Shown here: one piece after another, positions 17,101 to 24,309 of the stretch
Layout: the number at the start of each line of letters is the position of its first letter
Position numbering within the stretch: position 1 is the stretch's first letter
Assembly: GCA_900184925.1 (NCBI GenBank)
Contig: FXYJ02000006.1
Coordinates: forward strand, 124,001 to 188,000
Direction: 5' to 3'
DNA length: 64,000 nt
Source: Ruminococcaceae bacterium HV4-5-B5C
GTDB lineage: Bacteria > Bacillota > Clostridia > Oscillospirales > Acutalibacteraceae
Notes under the pieces: model-generated
Databases searched by the model: none
Seen by the model: the letters and a program-made list of their open reading frames with translations, nothing else
What the model was told of the DNA's origin: nothing
Translations under genes and position numbers: made by a program

Positions 17101-17903
17101 CCGCGAAGCCGCGCGTTTTTATCCCTGTTTTCCCGGGCACGAACTGCGAGTATGATTCCGCGCGCGCGTTTGAGCGTGCGGGTGCCGAGACGGATATCCT
17201 TGTGGTGAAAAACCTTACCCCCGCGGATATTGAAGAGACCATCGAGCGCATGGCGAAGGCTGTTTCCAAAGCGCAGATTGTCATGCTGCCCGGCGGTTTC
17301 TCCGGCGGCGACGAGCCGGACGGCTCGGGCAAGTTTATCGCCACGGCCTTCCGAAGCCCGAAGGTCGCCGAAGCGGTTGCGACGCTGCTTGAAGAGCGCG
17401 ACGGCCTGATGCTCGGCATCTGCAACGGTTTTCAGGCGCTCATCAAGCTCGGCCTCGTACCGTACGGGAAGATCACTGCACCGGCTGAGGACGCCCCGAC
17501 GCTGACGTTTAACACGCTCGGCCGCCATGTTTCGCGCATGGTGTACACGCGCGTGGCTTCCGTCAAGTCCCCGTGGCTTGCGGGTGTGGGCGCAGGCGAC
17601 GTGTTCGCGGTGCCGGTTTCCCACGGCGAAGGACGCTTCGTCGCCGACGCGGCAACTGTGGACAGGCTGATCGCGAACGGTCAGGTCGCTACGCAGTACT
17701 GCTCGCCGGACGGCGAAGCGAGCGGCGATATCCGCTGGAACCCCAACGGCTCTGTCTGCGCGGTGGAGGGCATCACGAGCCCCGACGGCCGCATTCTCGG
17801 CAAAATGGGCCATTCCGAGCGCCGGGGGAACGGCGTCTGTAAAAACGTGCCGGGCGCGAAGGATCAGAAGATCTTTGAATCCGGCGTAAAATATTTTCTG
17901 TAA
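14139..17903 (+). CDS. purL: Phosphoribosylformylglycinamidine synthase, single-chain (PurL-PurQ fused)
   Basis: A 1254-residue enzyme of de novo purine synthesis, converting FGAR, glutamine and ATP to FGAM. In order it has an N-terminal PurS-like region, two AIRS-type ATP-binding halves (motifs VEFKNETHNHPTEI near 323 and GGKDSMSG near 787) and a C-terminal class I glutamine amidotransferase (~985-1250) whose nucleophile Cys is in LGICNGFQ. This large fused form is the proteobacterial or clostridial alternative to separate purS, purL and purQ. It is not in a pur operon here, since the next gene, 14 bp downstream, is alanine racemase. Confidence 0.96.
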   Translation: MSEVIRIFVEKKPGFDVRARQTRTDLTENLGLGGVEEVRLINRYDIAGLSRGEFEAAKGTIFSEPNVDNVFEETYPLPEGWTAFVTEYLPGQYDQRADSAAQCVQLLTRGERPQVRTATLVAVKGNLKPGELEQIENYMINPVESRLASFEKPETLTAQADVPPDVASVSGFLDMDGETLEKYHESMGFAMSLEDLAFCRDYFRDTEHREPTVTELRVIDTYWSDHCRHTTFLTRLEKIEVEQSAVSSAVEEALGAYYAAREELYGKNTERPVSLMDMAIIGMKLLRSRGQIPDLDLSEEINACSIEVPVTVDGETETWLVEFKNETHNHPTEIEPFGGAATCLGGAIRDPLSGRAYVYQAMRVTGSGDPRVPFEKTLKGKLPTRKITTGAAQGYSSYGNQIGLATGQVTEIYDPGYVAKRMEIGAVVGAVPKKNVVREEPQAGDVVVLLGGATGRDGCGGATGSSKAHTTESIEVCGAEVQKGNPPTERKIQRLFRNPEAVHLIKRCNDFGAGGVSVAIGELAPGLAIDLDTVPKKYEGLDGTELAISESQERMAVVLAPGDTEKFVRAAREENLEATVVAVVTEEPRLCMKWRGKTIVNITRAFLDTNGVTQSAEAVISAVNPEEDYRQHAPECLRSLPLGEAFRKNLSRLEVCGQRGLAERFDASIGAATVLMPFAGKYQLTPEEAMVAKIPVRSGETDDATAMSYGFIPGISRFSPFHGAAYAVVESLSKLAAAGADPMTARLTFQEYFERMTGDPKRWGKPAAALLGALSAQLGLGLPAIGGKDSMSGTFEDLDVPPTLVSFAVAMTKASHTVSAAFRAPGRRVVLLPIPEDSETRVPNWSALQQYYRSFVRMTEGGHVTAASVVREGGVAAAVARMTFGNRVGFRFSPSVLNKEFLFAPTSGAIVAALDDGNVDGGLAYIPLGETIAQPQVELGDEALPLDELIAAWDGTLEKIFPTKAEDVPVRQAPVYTERRTQGPAITTAKPRVFIPVFPGTNCEYDSARAFERAGAETDILVVKNLTPADIEETIERMAKAVSKAQIVMLPGGFSGGDEPDGSGKFIATAFRSPKVAEAVATLLEERDGLMLGICNGFQALIKLGLVPYGKITAPAEDAPTLTFNTLGRHVSRMVYTRVASVKSPWLAGVGAGDVFAVPVSHGEGRFVADAATVDRLIANGQVATQYCSPDGEASGDIRWNPNGSVCAVEGITSPDGRILGKMGHSERRGNGVCKNVPGAKDQKIFESGVKYFL

Positions 17904-17917
17904 AAGCTGGAGTGAAC

Positions 17918-19105
17918 ATGGATTATCTCAGGCGCACCTGGGCCGAAGTCGACCTGGACGCGATTGAAAGCAATTACCGCGCGATCCGCGCGTGTCTGCG
18001 GCCGGAGACGAAAGTCTGCTGCATTGTCAAGGCGGACGCCTACGGCCACGGGTCGGAGCAGATCGCGAAAACATATGAGGCGCTGCACGCCGACTGGCTT
18101 GCCGTCTCGAACCTTGAGGAAGCGGAGCAGATCCGCCGGGCGGGAGTGAAGCTGCCGATCCTGATTCTCGGCTACACACAGCCCGACCGCGCAAAGGAGC
18201 TTGCGGAAAGCCGCATTGCCCAGTCGGTCGTTGGGCCGGAATTCGCGGCGGCGCTTTCGGCGGAGGCCGTGAAAGCGGGAGTGACCGTCGACGTACATTT
18301 ACAGGTTGACACCGGCATGTCGCGCGTCGGGTTCTTTTATCAGGACCCGGGGCGGGACGGCGCGGCGATCGACGCGATGGAACGGGTCTGCCGTCTGCCG
18401 GGTCTGCGCGCGGAGGGAATCTTTACGCACTTTGCCTCGGCGGACGAAGGCGAAGGCGGCGCCGACTACACCCGGCGGCAGTTTGCCTGCTTCACCGGGG
18501 CCATTGCGCGACTCGGAGAGCGCGGCGTGCGGTTTTCCCTGCGGCACTGCGCCAACTCGGCCGCGGTGTTCGATTACCCGGAGATGCAGCTCGACATGGT
18601 GCGCCCCGGCGTCATTCTCTACGGACTGATGCCGTCCGGCAGCATGCTGCACCCGGTAAAGCTGACGCCCGCCATGTCGCTCAAGAGCACGGTGGCGCTC
18701 GTCAAGAAAATTCCGGAGGGAACCTGCGTCAGCTACGGGCGCAGGTTTACAACAGCCCGGGAAACGCTTGTGGCGACTGTGCCCATCGGTTATGCCGACG
18801 GATACCTGCGCCGCTACGGGGAAAACGCCTGCGCGCTCGTGCGCGGGAAACGCGCCCCGGTCATCGGGAGGGTCTGCATGGATCAGCTCATGCTTGACGT
18901 AACCGGTGTGCCGGGCGTGGAGACGGGTGACACCGTCACGCTTATGGGCTGCGACGGGAGCGAAGCCGTTACGGCGGATGAGATTGCCGACCGCATCGGA
19001 ACGATCAACTATGAGATCGTCTGCGGTGTGGCGACACGCGTGCCCCGCGTTTACCGGAAAAACGGCGCCGACGTCGGCTTCCTCGATTATCTGCAGCGCA
19101 CCTGA
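17918..19105 (+). CDS. alr: Alanine racemase
   Basis: A PLP enzyme (395 residues) that makes D-alanine for peptidoglycan. The PLP-binding lysine is K38 in CCIVKADAYGHG and the opposing catalytic tyrosine is Y273 in VSYGRRF. The PLP-barrel N-domain and the C-terminal beta domain are both complete. GTG 17912 is in frame, but ATG 17918 is better placed after GGAG at 17909-17912. The 14-bp gap after purL suggests co-transcription, and two hairpins after the stop end the unit. Confidence 0.95.
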   Translation: MDYLRRTWAEVDLDAIESNYRAIRACLRPETKVCCIVKADAYGHGSEQIAKTYEALHADWLAVSNLEEAEQIRRAGVKLPILILGYTQPDRAKELAESRIAQSVVGPEFAAALSAEAVKAGVTVDVHLQVDTGMSRVGFFYQDPGRDGAAIDAMERVCRLPGLRAEGIFTHFASADEGEGGADYTRRQFACFTGAIARLGERGVRFSLRHCANSAAVFDYPEMQLDMVRPGVILYGLMPSGSMLHPVKLTPAMSLKSTVALVKKIPEGTCVSYGRRFTTARETLVATVPIGYADGYLRRYGENACALVRGKRAPVIGRVCMDQLMLDVTGVPGVETGDTVTLMGCDGSEAVTADEIADRIGTINYEIVCGVATRVPRVYRKNGADVGFLDYLQRT

Positions 19106-19129
19106 ACCCCGGCAAAGCTGCAAAAAATA

Positions 19130-19160
19130 AACCCTGCTTCCCGTTGAGAAAAGCAGGGTT
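19130..19160 (+). repeat. Hairpin after alr
   Basis: AACCCTGCTT (19130-19139) pairs perfectly with AAGCAGGGTT (19151-19160). It is followed by GTAAAAC rather than a T-run, so it is a weak terminator on its own, but a second hairpin lies directly downstream. Confidence 0.55.
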
Positions 19161-19166
19161 GTAAAA

Positions 19167-19200
19167 CCGCGCGGAGGCAGCCTCCGTGCGGCTGTTTTAT
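19167..19200 (+). terminator. Intrinsic terminator after alr
   Basis: CCGCGCGGAGG (19167-19177) and CCTCCGTGCGG (19181-19191) form an 11-bp stem with one G-U pair and a three-base loop. CTGTTTTAT follows. This should end the purL-alr transcript. Confidence 0.8.
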
Positions 19201-19256
19201 AAGAAGGCATTCCCTGAAACGATAATCTTTAACAGAAACGGAGGTCGTTTTCCGCA

Positions 19257-19721
19257 ATGACAGTTCGAAAACCCGGGCCGGAAGACAAAGAAGAAGTTCT
19301 CGCCATGATGGCGGAGTTTTACCGTTCTGATGCTGTTCTCCGCGCCGTGCCGCGAAGCAATTTTGAAAAGACGTGGGCGCTCCTGCTCTCCGGCGAACGG
19401 GCCGCCGCCGCATACCTTGTGGAGCAGAGCGGACAAATCGCGGGCTATGCCCTGCTCTCTCTCGGCTGGTCCAACGAGGCGGGTGGGCTGACCGTCTGGC
19501 TCGAAGAAATCTATATCCGGCCGCAGTTCCGCGGCGCGGGCGCCGGGCGGCAGCTCATTGCCCGCGTGTTTCACGACTATGCGGACCGCGCGGTGCGGTT
19601 CCGCCTCGAAACCGAGGAATCCAACGGCGGCGCACGAAAGCTTTACCGGAGTCTCGGTTTCCGCAATCTGCCCTATCTGCAGATGGTCGTGGATGTTCCC
19701 GCGGGCGCGGAGAAAAAATAA
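19257..19721 (+). CDS. GNAT-family N-acetyltransferase
   Basis: A 154-residue single-domain GNAT acetyltransferase. The acetyl-CoA loop (motif A) is seen as RPQFRGAGAGRQL (~residues 82-94), preceded by the beta-strand LEEIYI and followed by the typical YRSLGF near residue 130. GGAGG lies 12 bases before the ATG. The gene is alone between the alr terminator and a convergent gene. The acceptor (small molecule, drug or protein) cannot be inferred. Confidence 0.85.
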   Translation: MTVRKPGPEDKEEVLAMMAEFYRSDAVLRAVPRSNFEKTWALLLSGERAAAAYLVEQSGQIAGYALLSLGWSNEAGGLTVWLEEIYIRPQFRGAGAGRQLIARVFHDYADRAVRFRLETEESNGGARKLYRSLGFRNLPYLQMVVDVPAGAEKK

Positions 19722-19722
19722 T

Positions 19723-19747
19723 ACCCGGAAGCCGCAGACTTCCGGGT
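19723..19747 (+). terminator. Hairpin between convergent genes
   Basis: ACCCGGAAG (19723-19731) pairs with CTTCCGGGT (19739-19747) around seven bases. GTGTTTCG follows on the plus strand, and ATTATTTTTT follows when read on the minus strand. It can serve both flanking genes. Confidence 0.7.
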
Positions 19748-19764
19748 GTGTTTCGTAATTTCGG

Positions 19765-20445
19765 TCAGGAGACATTCTCAAGTTTGGTGATGAAGGCGCG
19801 GGTGGTGTCGCTCCCCGAGATGACCCCGGTGTAGGTGACCTTGATGCGGTCCCCGGCCTTGAGGCTCGTGAGGCGGGAGGTGTCGACGCCGAGGCGCCGG
19901 ACGGTCAGGCTGTTTCCGTTGTCCGTCGTCAGAACAATGCTCATCATGGCGCCGTCTTTCAGGATACCTGTGATGGTGCGCAGCGTTTTGTCGAATGCCA
20001 TGTCTTTCGCGGCGGAGATGGGCGAAGCGTCACCCGGCGCCCAGGTGAAGACGTTTCTGCTGCTCTGGTCAACCAGAATTTTCGGCCCGACAACATAATC
20101 TTCGTTCCAGATATCATAGACGCTGTAGGCTTTGTCTTTGAATACCTTTGTAGGAGAAGGCTTCAGCGTGAACTTTTTCCAGTCCAGATCAATGGCGGCC
20201 ATAATGCGCTCGGGGTCGGTCTGCTGCCTGGCGGAGTTCTTTAAGGCGGGAGAACTGCCCGGCTCCAGGATGTCTTCGGAAGGCGAAGCATCCGCCGCTT
20301 CGGAGGAGGAGGGAACGGAACGGGTAATGGCAACCCGCGGTGCGGCTCCCGACCGCGAAGTTTCGGGGTTTGCATAGCGGTAGGCAAAAAATCCGGTCGC
20401 AAGTGCCATAACGGCAATAATCGCGAAAACCAGAGCTTTTTTCAC
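19765..20445 (-). CDS. Secreted or membrane-anchored protein of unknown function
   Basis: I do not recognise this 226-residue protein. It has an N-terminal hydrophobic segment (~4-24, ALVFAIIAVMALATGFFAY) with no lipobox Cys, so it is either a cleaved signal peptide or an anchor. A low-complexity Ser/Pro/Glu/Asp linker (~28-75) follows. The ~140-residue C-terminal domain carries RTITGILKDGAMMSIVLTTDNG and DRIKVTYTGVI, resembling the small OB-like beta barrels of bacterial secreted proteins, but this is only a resemblance. Start is GTG with AAAGGAGG nine bases upstream. It has its own good promoter and is monocistronic. Confidence 0.75.
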   Translation of the reverse strand: MKKALVFAIIAVMALATGFFAYRYANPETSRSGAAPRVAITRSVPSSSEAADASPSEDILEPGSSPALKNSARQQTDPERIMAAIDLDWKKFTLKPSPTKVFKDKAYSVYDIWNEDYVVGPKILVDQSSRNVFTWAPGDASPISAAKDMAFDKTLRTITGILKDGAMMSIVLTTDNGNSLTVRRLGVDTSRLTSLKAGDRIKVTYTGVISGSDTTRAFITKLENVS

Positions 20446-20479
20446 GCGGGCTTCCTCCTTTCAAAAATCAGTATATACT

Positions 20480-20508
20480 AATATATCGCATTGCGGCGAA
20501 AATGACAA
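20480..20508 (-). promoter_or_regulatory. Sigma-A promoter of the unknown secreted protein
   Basis: On the minus strand TTGTCA (20508-20503) and TATATT (20485-20480) are separated by 17 bp, 35 bp before the start codon. Confidence 0.75.
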
Positions 20509-20555
20509 GCGAAAAGGCAATTCTGCACAAAACAAAGAGGAAAAGCATCAAAAAA

Positions 20556-20584
20556 TTGCAAATTTCAACGCAGACAGGTATAAT
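20556..20584 (+). promoter_or_regulatory. Sigma-A promoter of the RlmI-like gene
   Basis: TTGCAA (20556-20561) and a perfect TATAAT (20579-20584) with 17-bp spacing. It is back-to-back with the minus-strand promoter at 20480-20508. Confidence 0.78.
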
Positions 20585-20650
20585 AAAGAACACAAACAAA
20601 AGATTTTGCGGGCGCGGAAACGCACCCGCATTTTACGCAAGGAGCATATC

Positions 20651-21877
20651 ATGAAACAGACGCGCAGTTTTCCGAAAATCACCGTAACGCCGAAAGCGGA
20701 GCGCGGCGTGCTCGCCGGGCACCCGTGGATCTATAACACCGAAATTACGGAAACAGAGCCGTACCGCAACGGAGAGCTTGTGGACGTGATGAACCACAGG
20801 GGAAGTTACCTCGGGACCGGTTTTATCAGTGACCGCTCTAAAATCCGCGTGCGGCTGATCTCCCGCAGTGCGAACGACACGTTCGACGAAGCGTTCTGGG
20901 AGCGCAGGCTGCGCTACGCCTGGGATTACCGAAAAACCGTTATGGGCGAAGACGCCTCCTGCTGCCGCGTCGTGTTCGGCGAGGCGGACCAGTTTCCCGG
21001 CCTGACCGTCGATCTTTTTCAGAATATTCTTGTGGCGCAGACGCTTTCCCTGGGAATGGAACTGGTCAAACCCGTCGTGTTTCCGCTGCTTGCCCGCGTC
21101 CTTACGGAGGACGGAAGGAAGATCGATGGCATTTACGAGCGCAACGATGTGGGCATCCGCGCGCTGGAAGGGCTGGAGCAGGGCAAGGGCTTTTTCCCGC
21201 TGCCAGGGGTGCTGGCTCCGGAAACGACAAAAACCAAGATTACGGAAAACGGAGTCCGCTACCTTGTGGATTACGAAAACGGCCAGAAAACGGGATATTT
21301 TCTAGACCAGAAATACAACCGGCGCGCCGCGGCGAAGATCTGCCGCGGAAAACGCGTGCTCGACTGCTTCACAGACACCGGATCGTTCGCGCTCAACGCC
21401 GCGCTCGGTGGGGCGGAACATGTTCATGCGGTCGATATTTCCGCCGGTGCAATCCGCGCGGCGGAAGAAAATGCCCGCCTCAACGGGTGCGAAGACCGCG
21501 TCGATTTTGAGACAGCCAATGTGTTTGACCTCCTGCCGAAGCTCGCGGAAGATTCCAGCCGGGATTACGACGTCGTCATTCTCGACCCGCCGGCGTTCAC
21601 CAAGTCGCGCAAAACGGTGAGCGGCGCCGAGCGCGGGTACAAGGAGATCAATTACCGCGCCATGAAGATTCTCCCCCGGGGAGGCTACCTCGTGACGTGC
21701 TCCTGTTCGCATTTTATGACGGATGAACTGTTCCGTGCCATGCTGCACTCCGCCGCCGCCGACGCGCAGGTCTCCCTGCGGCAGGTGGAAGCCCGCCAGC
21801 AGGCTCCCGACCACCCCATCCTCTGGAATGTGCCGGAGACGGATTACCTAAAATTCTACATTTTTCAGGTCGTCTGA
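20651..21877 (+). CDS. Class I rRNA methyltransferase, RlmI-like (23S rRNA m5C)
   Basis: A 408-residue SAM-dependent RNA methyltransferase of the RlmI/YwbD group, which methylates a cytosine C5 in 23S rRNA. An N-terminal PUA-like RNA-binding domain (~1-80, GVLAGHPWIYNTEI) precedes a central domain and a Rossmann-fold catalytic domain. The SAM motif is VLDCFTDTGSFALNAA (~235) and the active-site motifs are LDPPAF (~310) and TCSCSHF (~350). The frame opens earlier at 20606, but ATG 20651 has AAGGAG directly upstream. The exact target base is inferred from family only. Confidence 0.86.
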   Translation: MKQTRSFPKITVTPKAERGVLAGHPWIYNTEITETEPYRNGELVDVMNHRGSYLGTGFISDRSKIRVRLISRSANDTFDEAFWERRLRYAWDYRKTVMGEDASCCRVVFGEADQFPGLTVDLFQNILVAQTLSLGMELVKPVVFPLLARVLTEDGRKIDGIYERNDVGIRALEGLEQGKGFFPLPGVLAPETTKTKITENGVRYLVDYENGQKTGYFLDQKYNRRAAAKICRGKRVLDCFTDTGSFALNAALGGAEHVHAVDISAGAIRAAEENARLNGCEDRVDFETANVFDLLPKLAEDSSRDYDVVILDPPAFTKSRKTVSGAERGYKEINYRAMKILPRGGYLVTCSCSHFMTDELFRAMLHSAAADAQVSLRQVEARQQAPDHPILWNVPETDYLKFYIFQVV

Positions 21878-21895
21878 AAGTAGACTCTTCGTGTC

Positions 21896-21924
21896 TTGAA
21901 TTCTTCTTTCGCTCGAGCTATAAT
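21896..21924 (+). promoter_or_regulatory. Sigma-A promoter of mltG
   Basis: TTGAAT (21896-21901) and a perfect TATAAT (21919-21924), 17 bp apart, just downstream of the RlmI-like gene. Confidence 0.8.
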
Positions 21925-21951
21925 GAAGCTGCCTGTAAAGGAGAAATTACG

Positions 21952-22857
21952 ATGACGAAATTTAAAAAAGGAATTGCCGCTGCCCTGCTTGTGCTTTTTC
22001 TTGCGGCACTCGCCGGATGTTCCGGCTCGCGGACGCCCTCGTCGTCCGCCGCGTCCTCCAAAGTGGTTTCTACCGTGAGTGCGGTGTCACAGGTGGAAGT
22101 TTCCTCCGCCGATCCGGAAGACAGTTCGGAGCCGGACGACGTTTCCTCCCCCGATTCGGAGGAGCCGGACGACACCGTTTCCGTTACGATCCCGGAAGGG
22201 TACACACTGGCAAAAATCGCTTCAAAAATGGAGGCAAACGGCATCTGCGGGGAGAGCGACTTCACAAGCACCGCGCAGAAATACGACTTTTCCTACTATT
22301 CGCTGATTAAAAAACTGCCCGCGAGCAGCGAGCGTGCCTATAAGCTGGAAGGCTATCTGTACCCCGACACCTATACGTTCGTGAAAGGCTCGAAGCCGGA
22401 GGATGTGATCGGCAAGATGCTGCGAAACTCCGAGCAGCGCATCGCGGGGCAGTACAGTTATTCGGGCATGACGACCGACCAGATCGTCACCCTCGCCTCC
22501 ATCATCGAGAAGGAAGCAGACGACGCCACCAACATGAAGCTGGTTTCTTCCGTCTATCACAACCGGCTGAACAAGGGAATGAAGCTGGAAGCCGACGCCA
22601 CGATCACATACTGCACCTACTGCCTGCTTTCGCCGAACGGACCGTTTGACGACAAGTTTAAGTATTACTACAATACGTACCGGTGCGCCGCGCTGCCTGC
22701 CGGAGCGATCTGCAACCCGGGAAGGAACGCGCTGAATGCCGCCGCCAACCCGTCTTCGACCGGCTATTACTATTACATCACCAAAAACGGAAACTATTAT
22801 TACCAGAAAACGCTTGACGAACATCAGGCGAAGCTCAACGAACTCGGGATGAGCTGA
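21952..22857 (+). CDS. mltG: Endolytic transglycosylase MltG, lipoprotein form
   Basis: A 301-residue YceG/MltG-family lytic transglycosylase that cuts nascent glycan strands. The N-terminus is a lipoprotein signal with lipobox LAGC (Cys about residue 23), whereas MltG usually has a transmembrane anchor. A Ser/Asp/Glu-rich linker (~25-75) follows. The catalytic domain shows VTIPEGYTL, YLYPDTYTF and LASIIEKEA, which contains the catalytic Glu, then a C-terminal ALPAGAICNPG block. It is an extracytoplasmic partner of the SEDS/PBP machinery. It has its own promoter and is followed 26 bp later by a Crp/Fnr gene. Confidence 0.9.
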   Translation: MTKFKKGIAAALLVLFLAALAGCSGSRTPSSSAASSKVVSTVSAVSQVEVSSADPEDSSEPDDVSSPDSEEPDDTVSVTIPEGYTLAKIASKMEANGICGESDFTSTAQKYDFSYYSLIKKLPASSERAYKLEGYLYPDTYTFVKGSKPEDVIGKMLRNSEQRIAGQYSYSGMTTDQIVTLASIIEKEADDATNMKLVSSVYHNRLNKGMKLEADATITYCTYCLLSPNGPFDDKFKYYYNTYRCAALPAGAICNPGRNALNAAANPSSTGYYYYITKNGNYYYQKTLDEHQAKLNELGMS

Positions 22858-22883
22858 CAGGGAAACGAAGGGAGAAAAGACGG

Positions 22884-23564
22884 ATGCCGCTTGACAGAAG
22901 GGAACGGGATTTTCTGGAGGATACGCTCCCGTTCTGGAAGAAGCTGACGCCGGAACAGCAGAGAAGCGTGGTGAACGGCTCCGGGGAACGCCGCTTCGCC
23001 CCCGGAGAGATGCTTCACCGGGGCGCGGTTGACTGTGCGGGTCTGTACGTGATCGAGAGCGGGCAGGTACGTGCCTACAGCATTTCGGAGACGGGCCGCG
23101 AAATTACGCTGTTCCATCTTTTCGAGCGCGACGTCTGCATCTTTTCCGCCTCGTGCATGATGAAGGACATCCGGTTCAGCATCTATATGCAGGCGTCGGA
23201 GGATACGCGGACGATACTGATCCCGACGCCGATTTTCCGCCAGCTTAATCAGGATTCGGCGGCAGTATCAAATTATACAAACAGTATTTTATCGTCGAGA
23301 TTCTCCGACGTGATGTGGCTGCTCGACCAGATCCTTTTTACGAGCATGGATAAGCGTCTGGCGCAGTATCTTCTGGGGCATTTCGACGAAAACGACGGCA
23401 CCGCCCTGCAGACGACGCACGATGAAATCGCGCGGGACCTCGGCACGGCGCGCGAGGTGGTTTCGCGCATGCTGAAATATTTCCAGTCGGAGAGCATGGT
23501 GAAGCTTTCACGCGGGAGGATTGAGCTGGCGGACCGGAAGAAGCTCGAAAACACAGCGGGATAA
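22884..23564 (+). CDS. Crp/Fnr-family transcriptional regulator
   Basis: A 226-residue regulator with an N-terminal cyclic-nucleotide-binding-like beta roll (~20-135) and a C-terminal winged helix (~150-220). The recognition helix lies in DLGTAREVVSRMLKYF. The N-domain lacks the four-cysteine Fe-S pattern of E. coli Fnr. A Cys-Ile-Phe-Ser-Ala-Ser-Cys stretch near residue 88 is a typical feature of clostridial members, whose ligand is usually unknown. AAGGGAGAAAAG precedes the ATG. It lies between mltG and a methyltransferase and may be co-transcribed with both. Confidence 0.87.
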   Translation: MPLDRRERDFLEDTLPFWKKLTPEQQRSVVNGSGERRFAPGEMLHRGAVDCAGLYVIESGQVRAYSISETGREITLFHLFERDVCIFSASCMMKDIRFSIYMQASEDTRTILIPTPIFRQLNQDSAAVSNYTNSILSSRFSDVMWLLDQILFTSMDKRLAQYLLGHFDENDGTALQTTHDEIARDLGTAREVVSRMLKYFQSESMVKLSRGRIELADRKKLENTAG

Positions 23565-23595
23565 AAAAGGAGACGGTAACACGGAGTTGGAACCC

Positions 23596-24231
23596 ATGGG
23601 CGGCTTTTTTGCAAAAAGAGCCGAAACATACGACGAACATATGCTCAGCGGAGTGGAGGGGTGCAGTGAGGGATACCGGCAAATGGCGCGGCTGCTGCCG
23701 GATTCGGCGGAATCTCTGCTTGACCTGGGCTGCGGAACCGGGCTTGAGCTCGGTGAGATTTTCCAAACGAAACCGAACCTGCGCGTGATGGGCATCGACC
23801 TTGCGGGGCCGATGCTTACCCGCCTGAGACGGAAGTACCCCGACAAAGACCTGACGCTTCTCGAGGCGGATTATCTCAGCGCGGATTTTGGCGAGGAGGC
23901 ATTTGACGCCGCCGTTTCGTTCGAAACAATGCACCATTTTTCCCATGCGGAGAAAATCGCGCTGTATGGAAAAATTTGCAGGGCGCTCAGGCCCGGCGGC
24001 AAATATATTGAAAGCGACTATATGGTCACGGACCAGAAGGAAGAGGATTTCCTCTATGCGGAGAATGCCCGCCTGCGCCGTGAGCAGAACATCCCGGAGG
24101 GCGCGCTGTATCACTTCGATACGCCGTGCACGGTAAAAAATCAGCTTGCCATGCTGCGAAAGGCCGGATTTGAAAAGGTCGAAGAGGTCTGGCGCGAGGG
24201 AAACACCACAATCATCGTTGCAGAGCGGTAA
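23596..24231 (+). CDS. Class I SAM-dependent methyltransferase
   Basis: A ~211-residue small-molecule-type methyltransferase. SAM-binding motif I is LLDLGCGTGLELGEI (~40-54), the acidic loop is VMGIDLAGPML and the post-motif is LRPGGKYIESDYMV. The frame is open upstream into the regulator gene. ATG 23596 was chosen because CGGAG lies 10 bases before it; TTG 23587 is possible. It directly follows the Crp/Fnr gene, so the regulator may control or respond to its product. The substrate is unknown. Confidence 0.82.
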   Translation: MGGFFAKRAETYDEHMLSGVEGCSEGYRQMARLLPDSAESLLDLGCGTGLELGEIFQTKPNLRVMGIDLAGPMLTRLRRKYPDKDLTLLEADYLSADFGEEAFDAAVSFETMHHFSHAEKIALYGKICRALRPGGKYIESDYMVTDQKEEDFLYAENARLRREQNIPEGALYHFDTPCTVKNQLAMLRKAGFEKVEEVWREGNTTIIVAER

Positions 24232-24249
24232 AACGGAAATAGAAAAGCA

Positions 24250-24282
24250 GGGCTCCCGGGAGGTTTTCCGGGAGCCCGTTTT
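24250..24282 (+). terminator. Intrinsic terminator between methyltransferase and sbcC
   Basis: GGGCTCCCGG (24250-24259) pairs with CCGGGAGCCC (24268-24277), then GTTTT. It separates convergent genes and ends the mltG-side transcript. Confidence 0.85.
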
Positions 24283-24309
24283 GCCGTGAACGCCGTCTTC
24301 AGGAGACGG

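Noticed and set aside
15864..17813. 649-codon open frame antisense to purL
   Set aside because: Shadow of purL, whose catalytic motifs run through the same region.
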